Part shown: piece after piece, positions 1-5,237 of the stretch | Layout of the letters: every line of letters begins with the position of its first letter | How positions within the stretch are numbered: the first letter of the stretch is position 1 | Assembly: GCA_002796165.1 (NCBI GenBank) | Contig: PCWF01000253.1 | Span: 1 to 5,237, forward strand | From: Nitrospinae bacterium CG11_big_fil_rev_8_21_14_0_20_56_8 | Lineage (GTDB): Bacteria > Nitrospinota > Nitrospinia > Nitrospinales > VA-1 | Length of the DNA: 5,237 nucleotides | Direction: 5' to 3' | The notes under the pieces: generated by a model | Database searches by the model: none | Seen by the model: only the letters and a program-made list of their open reading frames with translations | What the model was told of the DNA's origin: nothing | Position numbers and translations under genes: made by a program

Positions 1-957
1 AGAAGATCCCTTCCCAATTGCACGGCGGATCAATCGGCCATAACCCGCGGCTTTCAGCAATTTTTCCGTTTCGCTGAAGGTGTAGGTCTTGCCGGTTCGT
101 GTGAAGAGGAGCATGGTGAGGGAAAACAGGGCGGCATCGTAAGGTTCGGTCCGGTTTCCCTTGAGAAAGAGATCCACGAGTACCAGCCGCCCCCCTTTCG
201 CCAGAGCGCGCCAGATTTTACGGAGAAGTTGCCGGTTCTCCTTTGGATTATAGATGTGCAGGATATTGGAGAAGAGGACCGTATCATAGGCCTCCGATTC
301 ATCGAGATCGAAAATGTCGCCTTTTCGAAAGCGGATGCGGGAGAACTGGGAGAGCGGCGACAGGATTTTCCGTGCGGATTCAATCGCCGCAGGCCGGTCA
401 AAAATCGTGGCGGTCGCCTTCCTGTCTTTTTTTAAAATGGCGGCGGTGTAGGAACCGGGTCCCCCACCCAGGTCCAGAAGTCTTCCCACCGGTTTGGCCG
501 CGACACAATCGGCCACGGGGCCGGAAAACCGAAGGCTTCGTTCATGCATGGCGTAAGTGAATAGCCGGCGAAACTCCGGATCGTCCCCCCCTGCAAACGA
601 ATCCAAATCACGTCCCGAGCGGATAATCTGAATGAGAGAAGACCATTCATCCCGGTTTTCCCGGCGAAGCCTCACCGTTCCTTTTTTATAATCCGGGCTT
701 GTTGCGCAAAAATGCCGGTACGTCTCCGCGGTATTTTCAAAACGGTCACCCCGTTTTTTCAATGCCCCCATCGCCGCCAGGGCATGAAGCAACAGGTCCG
801 TCCCCTCTTCATGCGTTCCCGCGCGCCGGGCTACGGTCCGGGGCGAAAGACGTTCCTTCCCCAGGTGAGTGAAAATGCGGAACTCCAGGGCCGCCAGTAA
901 AATATTGGCTTCTTCCAGACGGTCAATGGTTTCGACGATCTGATTAAATGAGAGCAT
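1..957 (-). CDS. SAM-dependent O-methyltransferase (family 2 / ASMT-like), C-terminus cut by window edge
   Basis: The frame stays open for 319 codons from the ATG at 955-957 to base 1, with no stop in the window. The protein is therefore partial; the family usually runs about 330-345 residues, so probably only a short C-terminal tail is missing. Residues about 10-90 look like the winged-helix dimerisation domain of this family. The Rossmann methyltransferase domain follows: SAM motif I LDLGGGPGSY at 151-160, an acidic ribose-binding position in ATIFDRP (173-179), KGDIFD at 202-207, NILHIY at 220-225 at the place of the usual catalytic His, then LAKGGRLVLVD and the C-terminal TFSETEKLLKAAGY. 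Family members methylate small-molecule hydroxyls, or carbon in BchU-type enzymes; the substrate here cannot be told. The start is the first ATG after an in-frame TAG at 973-975. There is no recognisable Shine-Dalgarno sequence, and a MITE-like element ends 19 nt upstream of the start codon. It is probably the last visible gene of the minus-strand operon. Confidence 0.9.
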   Translation of the reverse strand, partial: MLSFNQIVETIDRLEEANILLAALEFRIFTHLGKERLSPRTVARRAGTHEEGTDLLLHALAAMGALKKRGDRFENTAETYRHFCATSPDYKKGTVRLRRENRDEWSSLIQIIRSGRDLDSFAGGDDPEFRRLFTYAMHERSLRFSGPVADCVAAKPVGRLLDLGGGPGSYTAAILKKDRKATATIFDRPAAIESARKILSPLSQFSRIRFRKGDIFDLDESEAYDTVLFSNILHIYNPKENRQLLRKIWRALAKGGRLVLVDLFLKGNRTEPYDAALFSLTMLLFTRTGKTYTFSETEKLLKAAGYGRLIRRAIGKGSS

Positions 958-976
958 AAGGAATCGAGAAAACTAA

Positions 977-1127
977 CAGGTTGCTGAAAAACTCCCCAAA
1001 TGTCATCCTGAGCGCCAGCGAAGAATCTGGCTCGACTTGATAAACCAAGCTGGGCAAGGGGTTGGAACAAGATTCTTCGCCGAAATGCGGCTCAGAATGA
1101 CCCCTCAAAGAGTTTTTCAGCAACCTG
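977..1127. mobile_element. MITE-like element, 151 bp, with 18-bp perfect TIRs and CTAA target duplication
   Basis: Positions 977-994 (caggttgctgaaaaactc) and 1110-1127 are perfect inverted copies of each other. Both ends are flanked directly by the same four bases, ctaa, at 973-976 and 1128-1131, as expected of a target-site duplication. No plausible coding region lies inside, so this is a non-autonomous element whose mobility would depend on a transposase elsewhere. A 4-bp YTAR-type duplication is known for part of the IS5 family, which makes an IS5-like parent possible, but I cannot assign it. The inner part carries a second imperfect inverted repeat, so the transcript could fold into a long hairpin. 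The element lies between the pentapeptide-repeat gene and the methyltransferase gene; its right-hand target duplication overlaps the stop codon of the former. Confidence 0.8.
1003..1100. repeat. Internal inverted repeat of the MITE with TCATYCTGAGC / GCGAAGAATCT core
   Basis: Left arm segments tcatcctgagc (1003-1013) and gcgaagaatct (1018-1028) are mirrored by the reverse complements of gctcagaatga (1090-1100, one mismatch) and agattcttcgc (1070-1080, perfect). The apex between the arms is about 41 nt (1029-1069). This TCATYCTGAGCG...CGAAGAATCT core resembles a dispersed repeat that I recall from many environmental bacterial genomes; that resemblance is from memory and was not searched. Together with the outer TIRs it makes a hairpin spanning almost the whole element. 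There is no downstream T-tract typical of an intrinsic terminator. Confidence 0.7.
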
Positions 1128-1613
1128 CTAATAATAGGTGGATCGAACCAGTTGCCGGCAGACAAACCGGTCGTCGTCGATCCAGCTCACCTCGAGGTAT
1201 TCCGGGATCAGGGTCGAGCGATCGAGAATGGCTTCCTGAACCTGAATATGAGTCAGGTTTTCGGCGAATTTCAGGTTTGCCCCTTTCAGGTTGGCGGCGG
1301 TCAGTTTGGCTCCCATCAAGTCGGCGCCACGAAGGTCCGAATTCCGCAGATTGGCCCCGATAAAATTGACGTTGATGAGGTAGGCGCGTACAAATTGGGA
1401 GTTCGTAAGGCTGGCGGCATGAAAATCGGCGCCCGTGAGATCCGCCTTGCGGAAATTCGCCCGGTTGAGAAACGCACGGCTGAAATTGGCTTCGCGGAGT
1501 GTCCCCTCGCTCAAATCCACTTCTTCCAAATCCTTGCCAATCAGGACCGCGCGCACCAGATTGTGTTTGAACGTTTCAATTTGATTGCGGTTGGCATTTG
1601 TTTCCAGAATCAT
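1128..1613 (-). CDS. Pentapeptide-repeat protein, 161 aa
   Basis: The protein has an N-terminal stretch (1-20), then 19 uninterrupted pentapeptides over residues 21-115 (for example KADLT, GADFH, GANLR, GADLM, AANLK), with Leu or Phe at the centre of every unit. This pattern folds into a right-handed quadrilateral beta-helix; 19 units give just under five coils. The tail (116-161) contains LTHIQVQEAILDRSTLIPEYL, split here as LTHIQVQEAILD and STLIPEYL, which resembles a tail common after such repeats. There is no signal peptide, so it is probably cytosolic. Family members include DNA-gyrase-protecting mimics and many proteins of unknown role; no specific function can be given. AAGG lies 8 nt upstream of the ATG. 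The gene follows the thioredoxin-like gene after 66 nt. Its TAG stop (1128-1130) coincides with the MITE target duplication. A long plus-strand ORF opposite is a by-product of the repeats. Confidence 0.92.
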   Translation of the reverse strand: MILETNANRNQIETFKHNLVRAVLIGKDLEEVDLSEGTLREANFSRAFLNRANFRKADLTGADFHAASLTNSQFVRAYLINVNFIGANLRNSDLRGADLMGAKLTAANLKGANLKFAENLTHIQVQEAILDRSTLIPEYLEVSWIDDDRFVCRQLVRSTYY

Positions 1614-1679
1614 GAAATCCGCCTTTAAAACATGTCGAAATGCTTAAAGAATCGCAAAGGGACTCTCCCATTTATACAC

Positions 1680-2342
1680 CTATTCTTTTTCCTTGAGCAA
1701 TGCCTCGACGTAATTTTCAAGCCCCAACCCGGACCCGAACAACTTCCATCGAAGATTTCCTTTTTTATCGATGAGAATCGCCGATGGAGTCCCTTGGAGC
1801 CCGTACAACTCAAAGGTACGCGCCACCTGAGTTTTCTGCCTGAGGTATTCCTCCACCTGGCTCCATATCGCCCTCTGATGGAACGGGTCAACCCCCCCGA
1901 ACGTCGGGAAATCCCGGTAAATGATCTTTTGCACCTCCTCGGCACCGGACCCGGCAAAATTCGGCTCCAACTTGTCCCACGCTACGGGAAACGGTATCCG
2001 GTAACTCAACCGGTTCAATTGCAGGAGGTTGAGTTGCCCCAGCCGGGCGAGGGTCTCGCCGATCACCTCGCCGTCGGTTAACAGTTTTTCCAGGTTTGCC
2101 CGTGAATTCTTGTCAAAATCCTCAAACGCGGTCGCAAGGCCCCATACCACCACGGGGGTCTGCTTGAATTTCTCATAGATCCCGATCGCCTCAGGAAGGC
2201 CGCTCAAAAAACATCCGGGACAGTTGACCTGAAACACTTCGATGAGCACCACCTTGCCCCTCTCCTGCTCCAGGCTCGAAGGCGTCCCCTGGATCCACTC
2301 TTCGATGATCGGTTCGGGAGCCCTGCGGTTAACCTGCGGCAT
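1680..2342 (-). CDS. Thioredoxin-fold redoxin (TlpA/AhpC-TSA-like) with CPGC motif, 220 aa
   Basis: Residues 6-10 (RRAPE) match the start of redoxin domains, followed by the first strand VVLIEVFQVN and the active-site CPGC at 41-44. GTPSAILID at 184-192 supplies the cis-proline (P186) and the next core strand. The spacing from CPGC to cis-Pro is about 142 residues, roughly twice that of ResA/TlpA-type proteins, so a mainly helical insert of about 65-75 residues sits at about 75-165. There is no signal peptide or membrane segment, which implies a cytoplasmic thiol-disulfide oxidoreductase or peroxidase-like protein; the partner is unknown. I recall related redoxins with an FQxxCPGC motif, so the family is likely established. 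The start is the only Met in the protein. It overlaps the end of the upstream lipoprotein gene by 14 nt, with GGAAG about 8 nt upstream, so translational coupling is likely. Confidence 0.9.
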   Translation of the reverse strand: MPQVNRRAPEPIIEEWIQGTPSSLEQERGKVVLIEVFQVNCPGCFLSGLPEAIGIYEKFKQTPVVVWGLATAFEDFDKNSRANLEKLLTDGEVIGETLARLGQLNLLQLNRLSYRIPFPVAWDKLEPNFAGSGAEEVQKIIYRDFPTFGGVDPFHQRAIWSQVEEYLRQKTQVARTFELYGLQGTPSAILIDKKGNLRWKLFGSGLGLENYVEALLKEKE

Positions 2343-3156
2343 CGGGCACTTCCGCTCCCTGAATGGCTTTGATCATATCATTTATCATACGGTAAATATC
2401 CGTGGGCGGGTTGTTCCCCAGCGCCTGCTTCAACGCGTAAAGGGCCTGACTGGTCTCTCCGTTCACGTTGTGAATCAACCCGAGCATGATGTAGCCCATG
2501 TACCACTTGTCTCCGCGTGGATATTCCTTCACCAGGAGATTCATGTGCTGGAGCGCCTGGGGATAATCCTTCATCTTGTAAAGCGCGGAGCCCATGCCGA
2601 AATGAATATTGTCCATCAAGGCCCGTGGCGGATTTTGCCCCAGCGTTTTCTGGAACGTTTCCACGCTTTCCTTATACTTCCCATTTCGGAACAGATCCAC
2701 CGCCGAGAGATAGGTTTCCGGACTGAAGATGATGACCGGCTTCACTTCCTTCATCTTGTTGACTTGCCCCTCGATTTTGCCCAGAGAGGCTTTGGCCTCC
2801 CCCAATCCTTTAGCCACCCCTTCCCGCCGCTTGATCGCCTCGTCAACCTTCCCCTGCAGACCTTTATCCATCTCTTCCAGTTTGGGAACATAAGACGCAA
2901 CTTCGGTTTCGAGCCCCAGTTCCCGCTGGATATTCTGTTCGTGTTTGAGAAACAACCGGTCCATCTCCGCTTCGATTCCATCCAGATATTTCTGCCGGTT
3001 TCGACGCGCTTCAAATTCGGGTTCATCGGGAGGGAACCAGGTATGCACCTTCGCCTCACTCGGAGGAGCCGGCTTTAAATTTGAAGGGCCCGTGGCGCAA
3101 CCGGACCCCAAACTCCAGATCAAACAAAGAATGAAACAATATTTAATTTTTTTCAT
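2329..3156 (-). CDS. Outer-membrane-type lipoprotein with coiled coil and C-terminal TPR repeats, 275 aa
   Basis: The N-terminus MKKIKYCFILCLIWSLGSGC is a lipoprotein signal peptide: basic n-region, hydrophobic core, and lipidated Cys at residue 20. The lipobox is slightly atypical, with Gly at -3 and Leu at -4. Ala at +2 fits outer-membrane sorting by the rule known for enterobacteria. Residues about 45-138 are charged, helical and probably coiled coil. From about 146 to 245 there are two to three TPR-like units (AVDLFRNGKYKESVETFQKTL, given here as LFRNGKYKESVETFQ; then ALYKMKDYPQALQHM; then IMLGLIHNVNGETSQALYAL). The order lipid anchor, coiled coil, TPR resembles YbgF/CpoB-type envelope proteins, but no Tol-Pal genes are next to it and CpoB itself is periplasmic, so this is only an architectural likeness. 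It is the first gene of the minus-strand operon and overlaps the next gene by 14 nt. The ribosome binding site is weak. Confidence 0.88.
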   Translation of the reverse strand: MKKIKYCFILCLIWSLGSGCATGPSNLKPAPPSEAKVHTWFPPDEPEFEARRNRQKYLDGIEAEMDRLFLKHEQNIQRELGLETEVASYVPKLEEMDKGLQGKVDEAIKRREGVAKGLGEAKASLGKIEGQVNKMKEVKPVIIFSPETYLSAVDLFRNGKYKESVETFQKTLGQNPPRALMDNIHFGMGSALYKMKDYPQALQHMNLLVKEYPRGDKWYMGYIMLGLIHNVNGETSQALYALKQALGNNPPTDIYRMINDMIKAIQGAEVPDAAG

Positions 3157-3198
3157 ATATAATTATCGACTGGAGATCCGCCTATTTTACCGAATTCA

Positions 3199-3227
3199 AG
3201 TTTAGATCAAAAACCCTTTAAATTCAA
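3199..3227 (-). promoter_or_regulatory. Candidate sigma-70-type promoter for the lipoprotein operon
   Basis: On the minus strand TTGAAT (3222-3227) and TAAACT (3199-3204) are separated by 17 nt, each matching four of six consensus positions. They lie in the AT-rich 86-nt gap between the divergent lipoprotein and J-protein genes. An overlapping alternative is TTGATC (3205-3210) with TAAAAT (3184-3189), at a short 15-nt spacing. A plus-strand promoter for the J-protein must lie in the same gap, but I see only weak matches (for example TTCAAG 3195-3200 and TTAAAT 3218-3223). Confidence 0.3.
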
Positions 3228-3242
3228 CCTATTAGAGAAAAA

Positions 3243-4145
3243 ATGAAAGATTATTACAGCATCCTGGGAGTAAACCGGAATGCCACCGGGGATGAAATTA
3301 AAAAGGCCTACCGCAAAAAGGCCATGGAATTTCATCCCGACCGAAACAAAAACAATCCGCAGGCAGAGGAAAAATTCAAGGAAATCAGCGAGGCTTACGC
3401 CGTTCTCAGCCACGCGGAAAAACGCAAGCAATACGATACCTGGGGGGCCGAAGGATTTCGCCAGCGGTTCTCCCGGGAAGATGTTTTTCAGGATTTCGAC
3501 TTCGGGGAAATATTCAGCAGTTTCGGTTTCGGCTCGGGATCCGGGTCCGCCGGACGCACCGCGGATCCGTTTCGTAATATCGAGGACTTCTTTCGGACAT
3601 CGGGATTTGGTCCGGGAGGCGGCGCGCGCCGAAAAGGGCCGGACCTGGAAGAGACGTTCACCGTCGCCTTCGAGGAGGCCGCACGCGGCACCCAGAAGAT
3701 GGTGTCGATTCAGCGGCAGGGAAGCCGGGACGACATCAGCTTTAAAATTCCCCCCGGCATCGAGGACGGGAAAAAAATCCGCCTGGCGGGAAAAGGTTAT
3801 GCCAGCACGGGAGGCGGGCCGCCGGGTGACCTGTTGTTAAAAATCCAGATTCTTCCTCACCCCTATTTCCGGCGGGAAGGGAAAAATATTATACTGGAAC
3901 GGGAAATCAACCTGACCGATGCCCTCCTCGGGGCCGTCCTTAAGGTTCCCACACTGGATGGAGAAAAAATGGTCAAGGTCCCCCCCGGAACCCAGTCCCA
4001 CACCAAGTTGCGGCTTAAGGGAATGGGGATCGCCACCGGCAAGGGAAACGGAGACCAGTTCGTTTTGGTCGTCGTCAAGTTTCCCCGGGAATTGAACGCC
4101 AAACAGCGTCAATTGATCGAACAATTAAAGCAAAATGACCTCTAG
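3243..4145 (+). CDS. cbpA: J-domain co-chaperone, CbpA-like class B DnaJ homologue, 300 aa
   Basis: The J domain (residues 3-66) has the helix II motif YRKKAMEFHPDRN with the HPD triad at 31-33, which stimulates DnaK/Hsp70 ATPase activity. A Gly/Phe-rich linker (about 84-127) follows, then two beta-barrel client-binding domains (about 133-205 and 206-290), each with a PPG-type segment: KIPPGIEDGKKIRLAGKG and KVPPGTQSHTKLRLKGMG. The CxxCxGxG zinc-finger repeats of classical DnaJ are absent and the protein has no cysteine at all, which places it in class B. Its length is close to that of E. coli CbpA (about 306 residues). It acts in the cytosol with a DnaK encoded elsewhere. The start is preceded by a weak AGAG five nt upstream. 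The gene is divergent from the lipoprotein operon, and a ferredoxin gene follows immediately. The symbol reflects architecture, not proven orthology. Confidence 0.93.
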   Translation: MKDYYSILGVNRNATGDEIKKAYRKKAMEFHPDRNKNNPQAEEKFKEISEAYAVLSHAEKRKQYDTWGAEGFRQRFSREDVFQDFDFGEIFSSFGFGSGSGSAGRTADPFRNIEDFFRTSGFGPGGGARRKGPDLEETFTVAFEEAARGTQKMVSIQRQGSRDDISFKIPPGIEDGKKIRLAGKGYASTGGGPPGDLLLKIQILPHPYFRREGKNIILEREINLTDALLGAVLKVPTLDGEKMVKVPPGTQSHTKLRLKGMGIATGKGNGDQFVLVVVKFPRELNAKQRQLIEQLKQNDL

Positions 4146-4167
4146 CCTCACGGAGACGCACGATTTC

Positions 4168-4464
4168 ATGGCCAAAGTCACCTTTATCCCCGACAATGTG
4201 ACGCACGAGTTTGAAGACGGAACCCCCCTCATCGAGTGTTGCGAGGAGGTCGATGTCTCGCTCACCTTCGGTTGCACCGAGGGCACCTGCGGTATTTGCG
4301 AATTAACGGTTGTCAAAGGAAGGGAAAACTGCTCCCGGTTTACGGAAGAAGAAAAAGACTACCTGCTCCCCGAGGACCTGGAAGAAGGCATGCGGTTGGG
4401 ATGCCAACTCAAAATCCGCCGGGGAGAGGTCGCCATCACCTGGAAAGGAAACCGGGCTAAATAA
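4168..4464 (+). CDS. [2Fe-2S] ferredoxin, plant/adrenodoxin-type fold, 98 aa
   Basis: The protein begins MAKVTFIPDN, the usual first strand of this fold. The cluster ligands fit C-x4-C-x2-C-xn-C: C36, C41 and C44 in FGCTEGTCGICELTV, and C79 in MRLGCQLKI. C24, C25 and C55 are extra cysteines. The chain is acidic, as is usual for an electron carrier that docks to basic partner surfaces. I chose the ATG at 4168 because the domain starts there and GGAG (4152-4155) lies upstream, although at a long 12-nt spacing. An in-frame ATG at 4135 would add 11 residues and overlap the J-protein gene by 11 nt, but has no clear ribosome binding site. Either way the gene abuts the J-protein gene and is probably co-transcribed. 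The redox partner is unknown. A role in Fe-S assembly is suggested only by the chaperone neighbour. Confidence 0.92.
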   Translation: MAKVTFIPDNVTHEFEDGTPLIECCEEVDVSLTFGCTEGTCGICELTVVKGRENCSRFTEEEKDYLLPEDLEEGMRLGCQLKIRRGEVAITWKGNRAK

Positions 4465-4482
4465 ACGGGCCTGGGGCGTGGA

Positions 4483-5091
4483 TCATTTCCAGCGCCAATC
4501 GGGAGTGGATGAACTCCCCGGTTGCCAGAGAAATTCCGCCTCCCCCATGTGGGCGGCCGTCCACCGGCCGAAAACGAACAGAGCGTCCGAGAGACGGTTG
4601 ACGTAAGCCAGGACCAGGGGATCTTCTTTTTCCTGCAGACCGAGGGACACGATACGCCGTTCCGCACGGCGGCAAACGGTGCGGGCCTGATGCATGAAAG
4701 CATTCACCGGGCTCCCCCCGGGCAGGACGAAACTGTTCAGCGGCTCCAATTCCTCGTTCATCGCATCGATCACCTCTTCCAGCCAATCCACGTCGGCCTG
4801 AGCGAGGAGCCGGGTGGACGCCGAGCGGGCCTTCGGCAGGGTCGCCAGGATCGATCCCAAATCGAACAGCTTCTGCTGAACCTGCTGAAGGATGGCTTCC
4901 AGCTTGTCGCGCCGGACCGACCCGGGTTTCTGCAAATTAAAACACCGGACCAGGCCGATCAGGCTGTTCAATTCGTCGATCTCACCGTAAGCTTCGACCC
5001 TGGGATTGCATTTCAGGATGCGGTTCCCGCCTCCCAATCCCGTTTCCCCTGCGTCCCCCTTCCGGGTGTAAACCTTGTTGATGCGCACCAT
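4483..5091 (-). CDS. pduO: Cob(I)alamin adenosyltransferase, PduO/MMAB type, 202 aa
   Basis: The enzyme transfers the 5'-deoxyadenosyl group of ATP to cob(I)alamin, giving coenzyme B12 (adenosylcobalamin). Family motifs are in order: the ATP-binding N-terminal loop YTRKGDAGETGLGGG (8-22), VEAYGEIDELNS (32-43), RRAERRIV (141-148) and NRLSDALFVFGR (165-176). The all-helical, trimeric fold is known for the family, and the length matches its usual size of about 190 residues. I chose the ATG at 5091 because the family motif begins directly after it and GGGAGG lies 10 nt upstream. A longer in-frame reading from 5229 adds 46 residues of low-complexity, repeat-derived character and is unlikely to be real. 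The gene converges on the ferredoxin gene with an 18-nt gap. No cobalamin riboswitch is visible in the 146 nt upstream. No B12-dependent enzyme is in the window. The symbol is for the family, not for a propanediol operon. Confidence 0.94.
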   Translation of the reverse strand: MVRINKVYTRKGDAGETGLGGGNRILKCNPRVEAYGEIDELNSLIGLVRCFNLQKPGSVRRDKLEAILQQVQQKLFDLGSILATLPKARSASTRLLAQADVDWLEEVIDAMNEELEPLNSFVLPGGSPVNAFMHQARTVCRRAERRIVSLGLQEKEDPLVLAYVNRLSDALFVFGRWTAAHMGEAEFLWQPGSSSTPDWRWK

Positions 5092-5101
5092 TGCGCTTGC
5101 C

Positions 5102-5107
5102 CCTCCC
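5102..5107 (-). promoter_or_regulatory. Ribosome binding site fixing the adenosyltransferase start
   Basis: GGGAGG on the minus strand ends 10 nt before the ATG at 5089-5091. It is the strongest Shine-Dalgarno match in the window and supports this start over the upstream in-frame ATG. Confidence 0.75.
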
Positions 5108-5114
5108 AGCGGTG

Positions 5115-5141
5115 ATTTTACCGTTAAAATTTTGATGCCAA
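5115..5141 (-). promoter_or_regulatory. Candidate promoter with an overlapping palindrome upstream of the adenosyltransferase
   Basis: On the minus strand TTGGCA (5136-5141, five of six to -35) and TAAAAT (5115-5120, five of six to -10) are 15 nt apart, shorter than the ideal 17. The -10 is one half of a perfect inverted repeat, atttta-ccgt-taaaat (5115-5130), which could be an operator. It lies 24 nt upstream of the start codon. Confidence 0.35.
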
Positions 5142-5180
5142 AAAGACCTGAAGCATTAAAGTCCCGGCAAGATCTCTTCG

Positions 5181-5224
5181 ACGTCATTCCGAGGCTACTC
5201 GCCGTAGGGGCGCGGGCCATGCGT
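5181..5224. repeat. Possible dispersed-repeat remnant at the right edge
   Basis: The core gtcattccgag (5183-5193) differs by one base from the gtcattctgag of the MITE right arm (minus strand of 1091-1101). It is followed by gtaggggcgcgggccatgcg (5204-5223), which looks like other intergenic repeats I recall from environmental genomes. No matching inverted end is visible before the window stops, so this is only a suggestion of repeat-derived DNA. Confidence 0.25.
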
Positions 5225-5237
5225 TCCAAGGCTATCC

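Noticed and set aside
1152..1628. Plus-strand ORF of 158 codons opposite the pentapeptide-repeat gene.
   Set aside because: The 15-nt periodicity of the pentapeptide repeats keeps the antisense frame open; the minus-strand product has the clear family pattern.
2242..3078. Plus-strand ORF of 278 codons opposite the lipoprotein gene.
   Set aside because: It is antisense to a gene with a signal peptide, coiled coil and TPR pattern. Its own composition shows no domain, and it crosses the end of the redoxin gene.
3157..3242. Heat-shock control (CIRCE or sigma-32 promoter) of the J-protein gene.
   Set aside because: There is no TTAGCACTC/GAGTGCTAA pair. The only CTTGAA lies on the minus strand and lacks a CCCCAT-type partner.
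4475..4496. Stem ggcgtgg / ccagcgcc with a 7-nt loop as a terminator between the convergent genes.
   Set aside because: The stem needs a bulge, lies mostly inside the adenosyltransferase coding end, and has no T-tract on either strand.
4522..5115. Plus-strand ORF of 197 codons opposite the adenosyltransferase gene.
   Set aside because: The minus strand carries all family motifs of a PduO-type enzyme, and the plus-strand product matches nothing recognisable.
5092..5229. N-terminal extension of the adenosyltransferase to an ATG at 5229.
   Set aside because: The extension is repeat-like, lies upstream of a strong ribosome binding site and promoter candidate, and would make the protein longer than the family.
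5092..5237. Cobalamin riboswitch upstream of the adenosyltransferase.
   Set aside because: No B12-box-like sequence or suitable long fold is visible in the 146 nt available; a riboswitch further upstream cannot be excluded.

Overview
The window holds seven protein-coding genes, one running off the left edge, plus a small MITE-like element. Coding density is high and no stretch over 300 bases lacks a gene. The OM-type lipoprotein points to a Gram-negative bacterium. The moderately GC-rich coding style and the TGTCATYCTGAGCG-like dispersed repeat core recall uncultured Deltaproteobacteria-, Nitrospinota- or Nitrospirota-like genomes. That placement is an inference and is not resolved by this sequence.

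Layout. On the minus strand, reading right to left from about 3156, four genes follow one another: a coiled-coil/TPR lipoprotein, a cytoplasmic thioredoxin-fold protein with a CPGC motif (its start overlaps the lipoprotein gene by 14 nt), a pentapeptide-repeat protein, and a SAM-dependent O-methyltransferase cut by the left edge. A 151-bp element with 18-bp perfect terminal inverted repeats and a 4-bp CTAA target duplication sits between the last two. Removing it in silico leaves the methyltransferase ATG 15 nt after the pentapeptide stop codon, so the element appears to have split a tight operon. From the divergent promoter region at 3157-3242, the plus strand carries a CbpA-type J-domain co-chaperone followed by a plant-type [2Fe-2S] ferredoxin. 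A PduO-type cobalamin adenosyltransferase gene converges on the ferredoxin gene from the right, with an 18-nt gap. It has a strong ribosome binding site and a palindrome in its promoter region.

How the genes may work together. The J-protein/ferredoxin pair suggests chaperone-assisted Fe-S or redox protein work, as in isc-type loci, but with a general class B J-protein in place of HscB. The lipoprotein/thioredoxin-fold pair is probably translationally coupled, though the two products should act in different compartments. The adenosyltransferase supplies adenosylcobalamin and looks like an independent unit. I found no defence system, CRISPR array, RNA gene or clearly new multi-gene system. The strongest unusual observation is the MITE-like insertion and the operon structure reconstructed across it.
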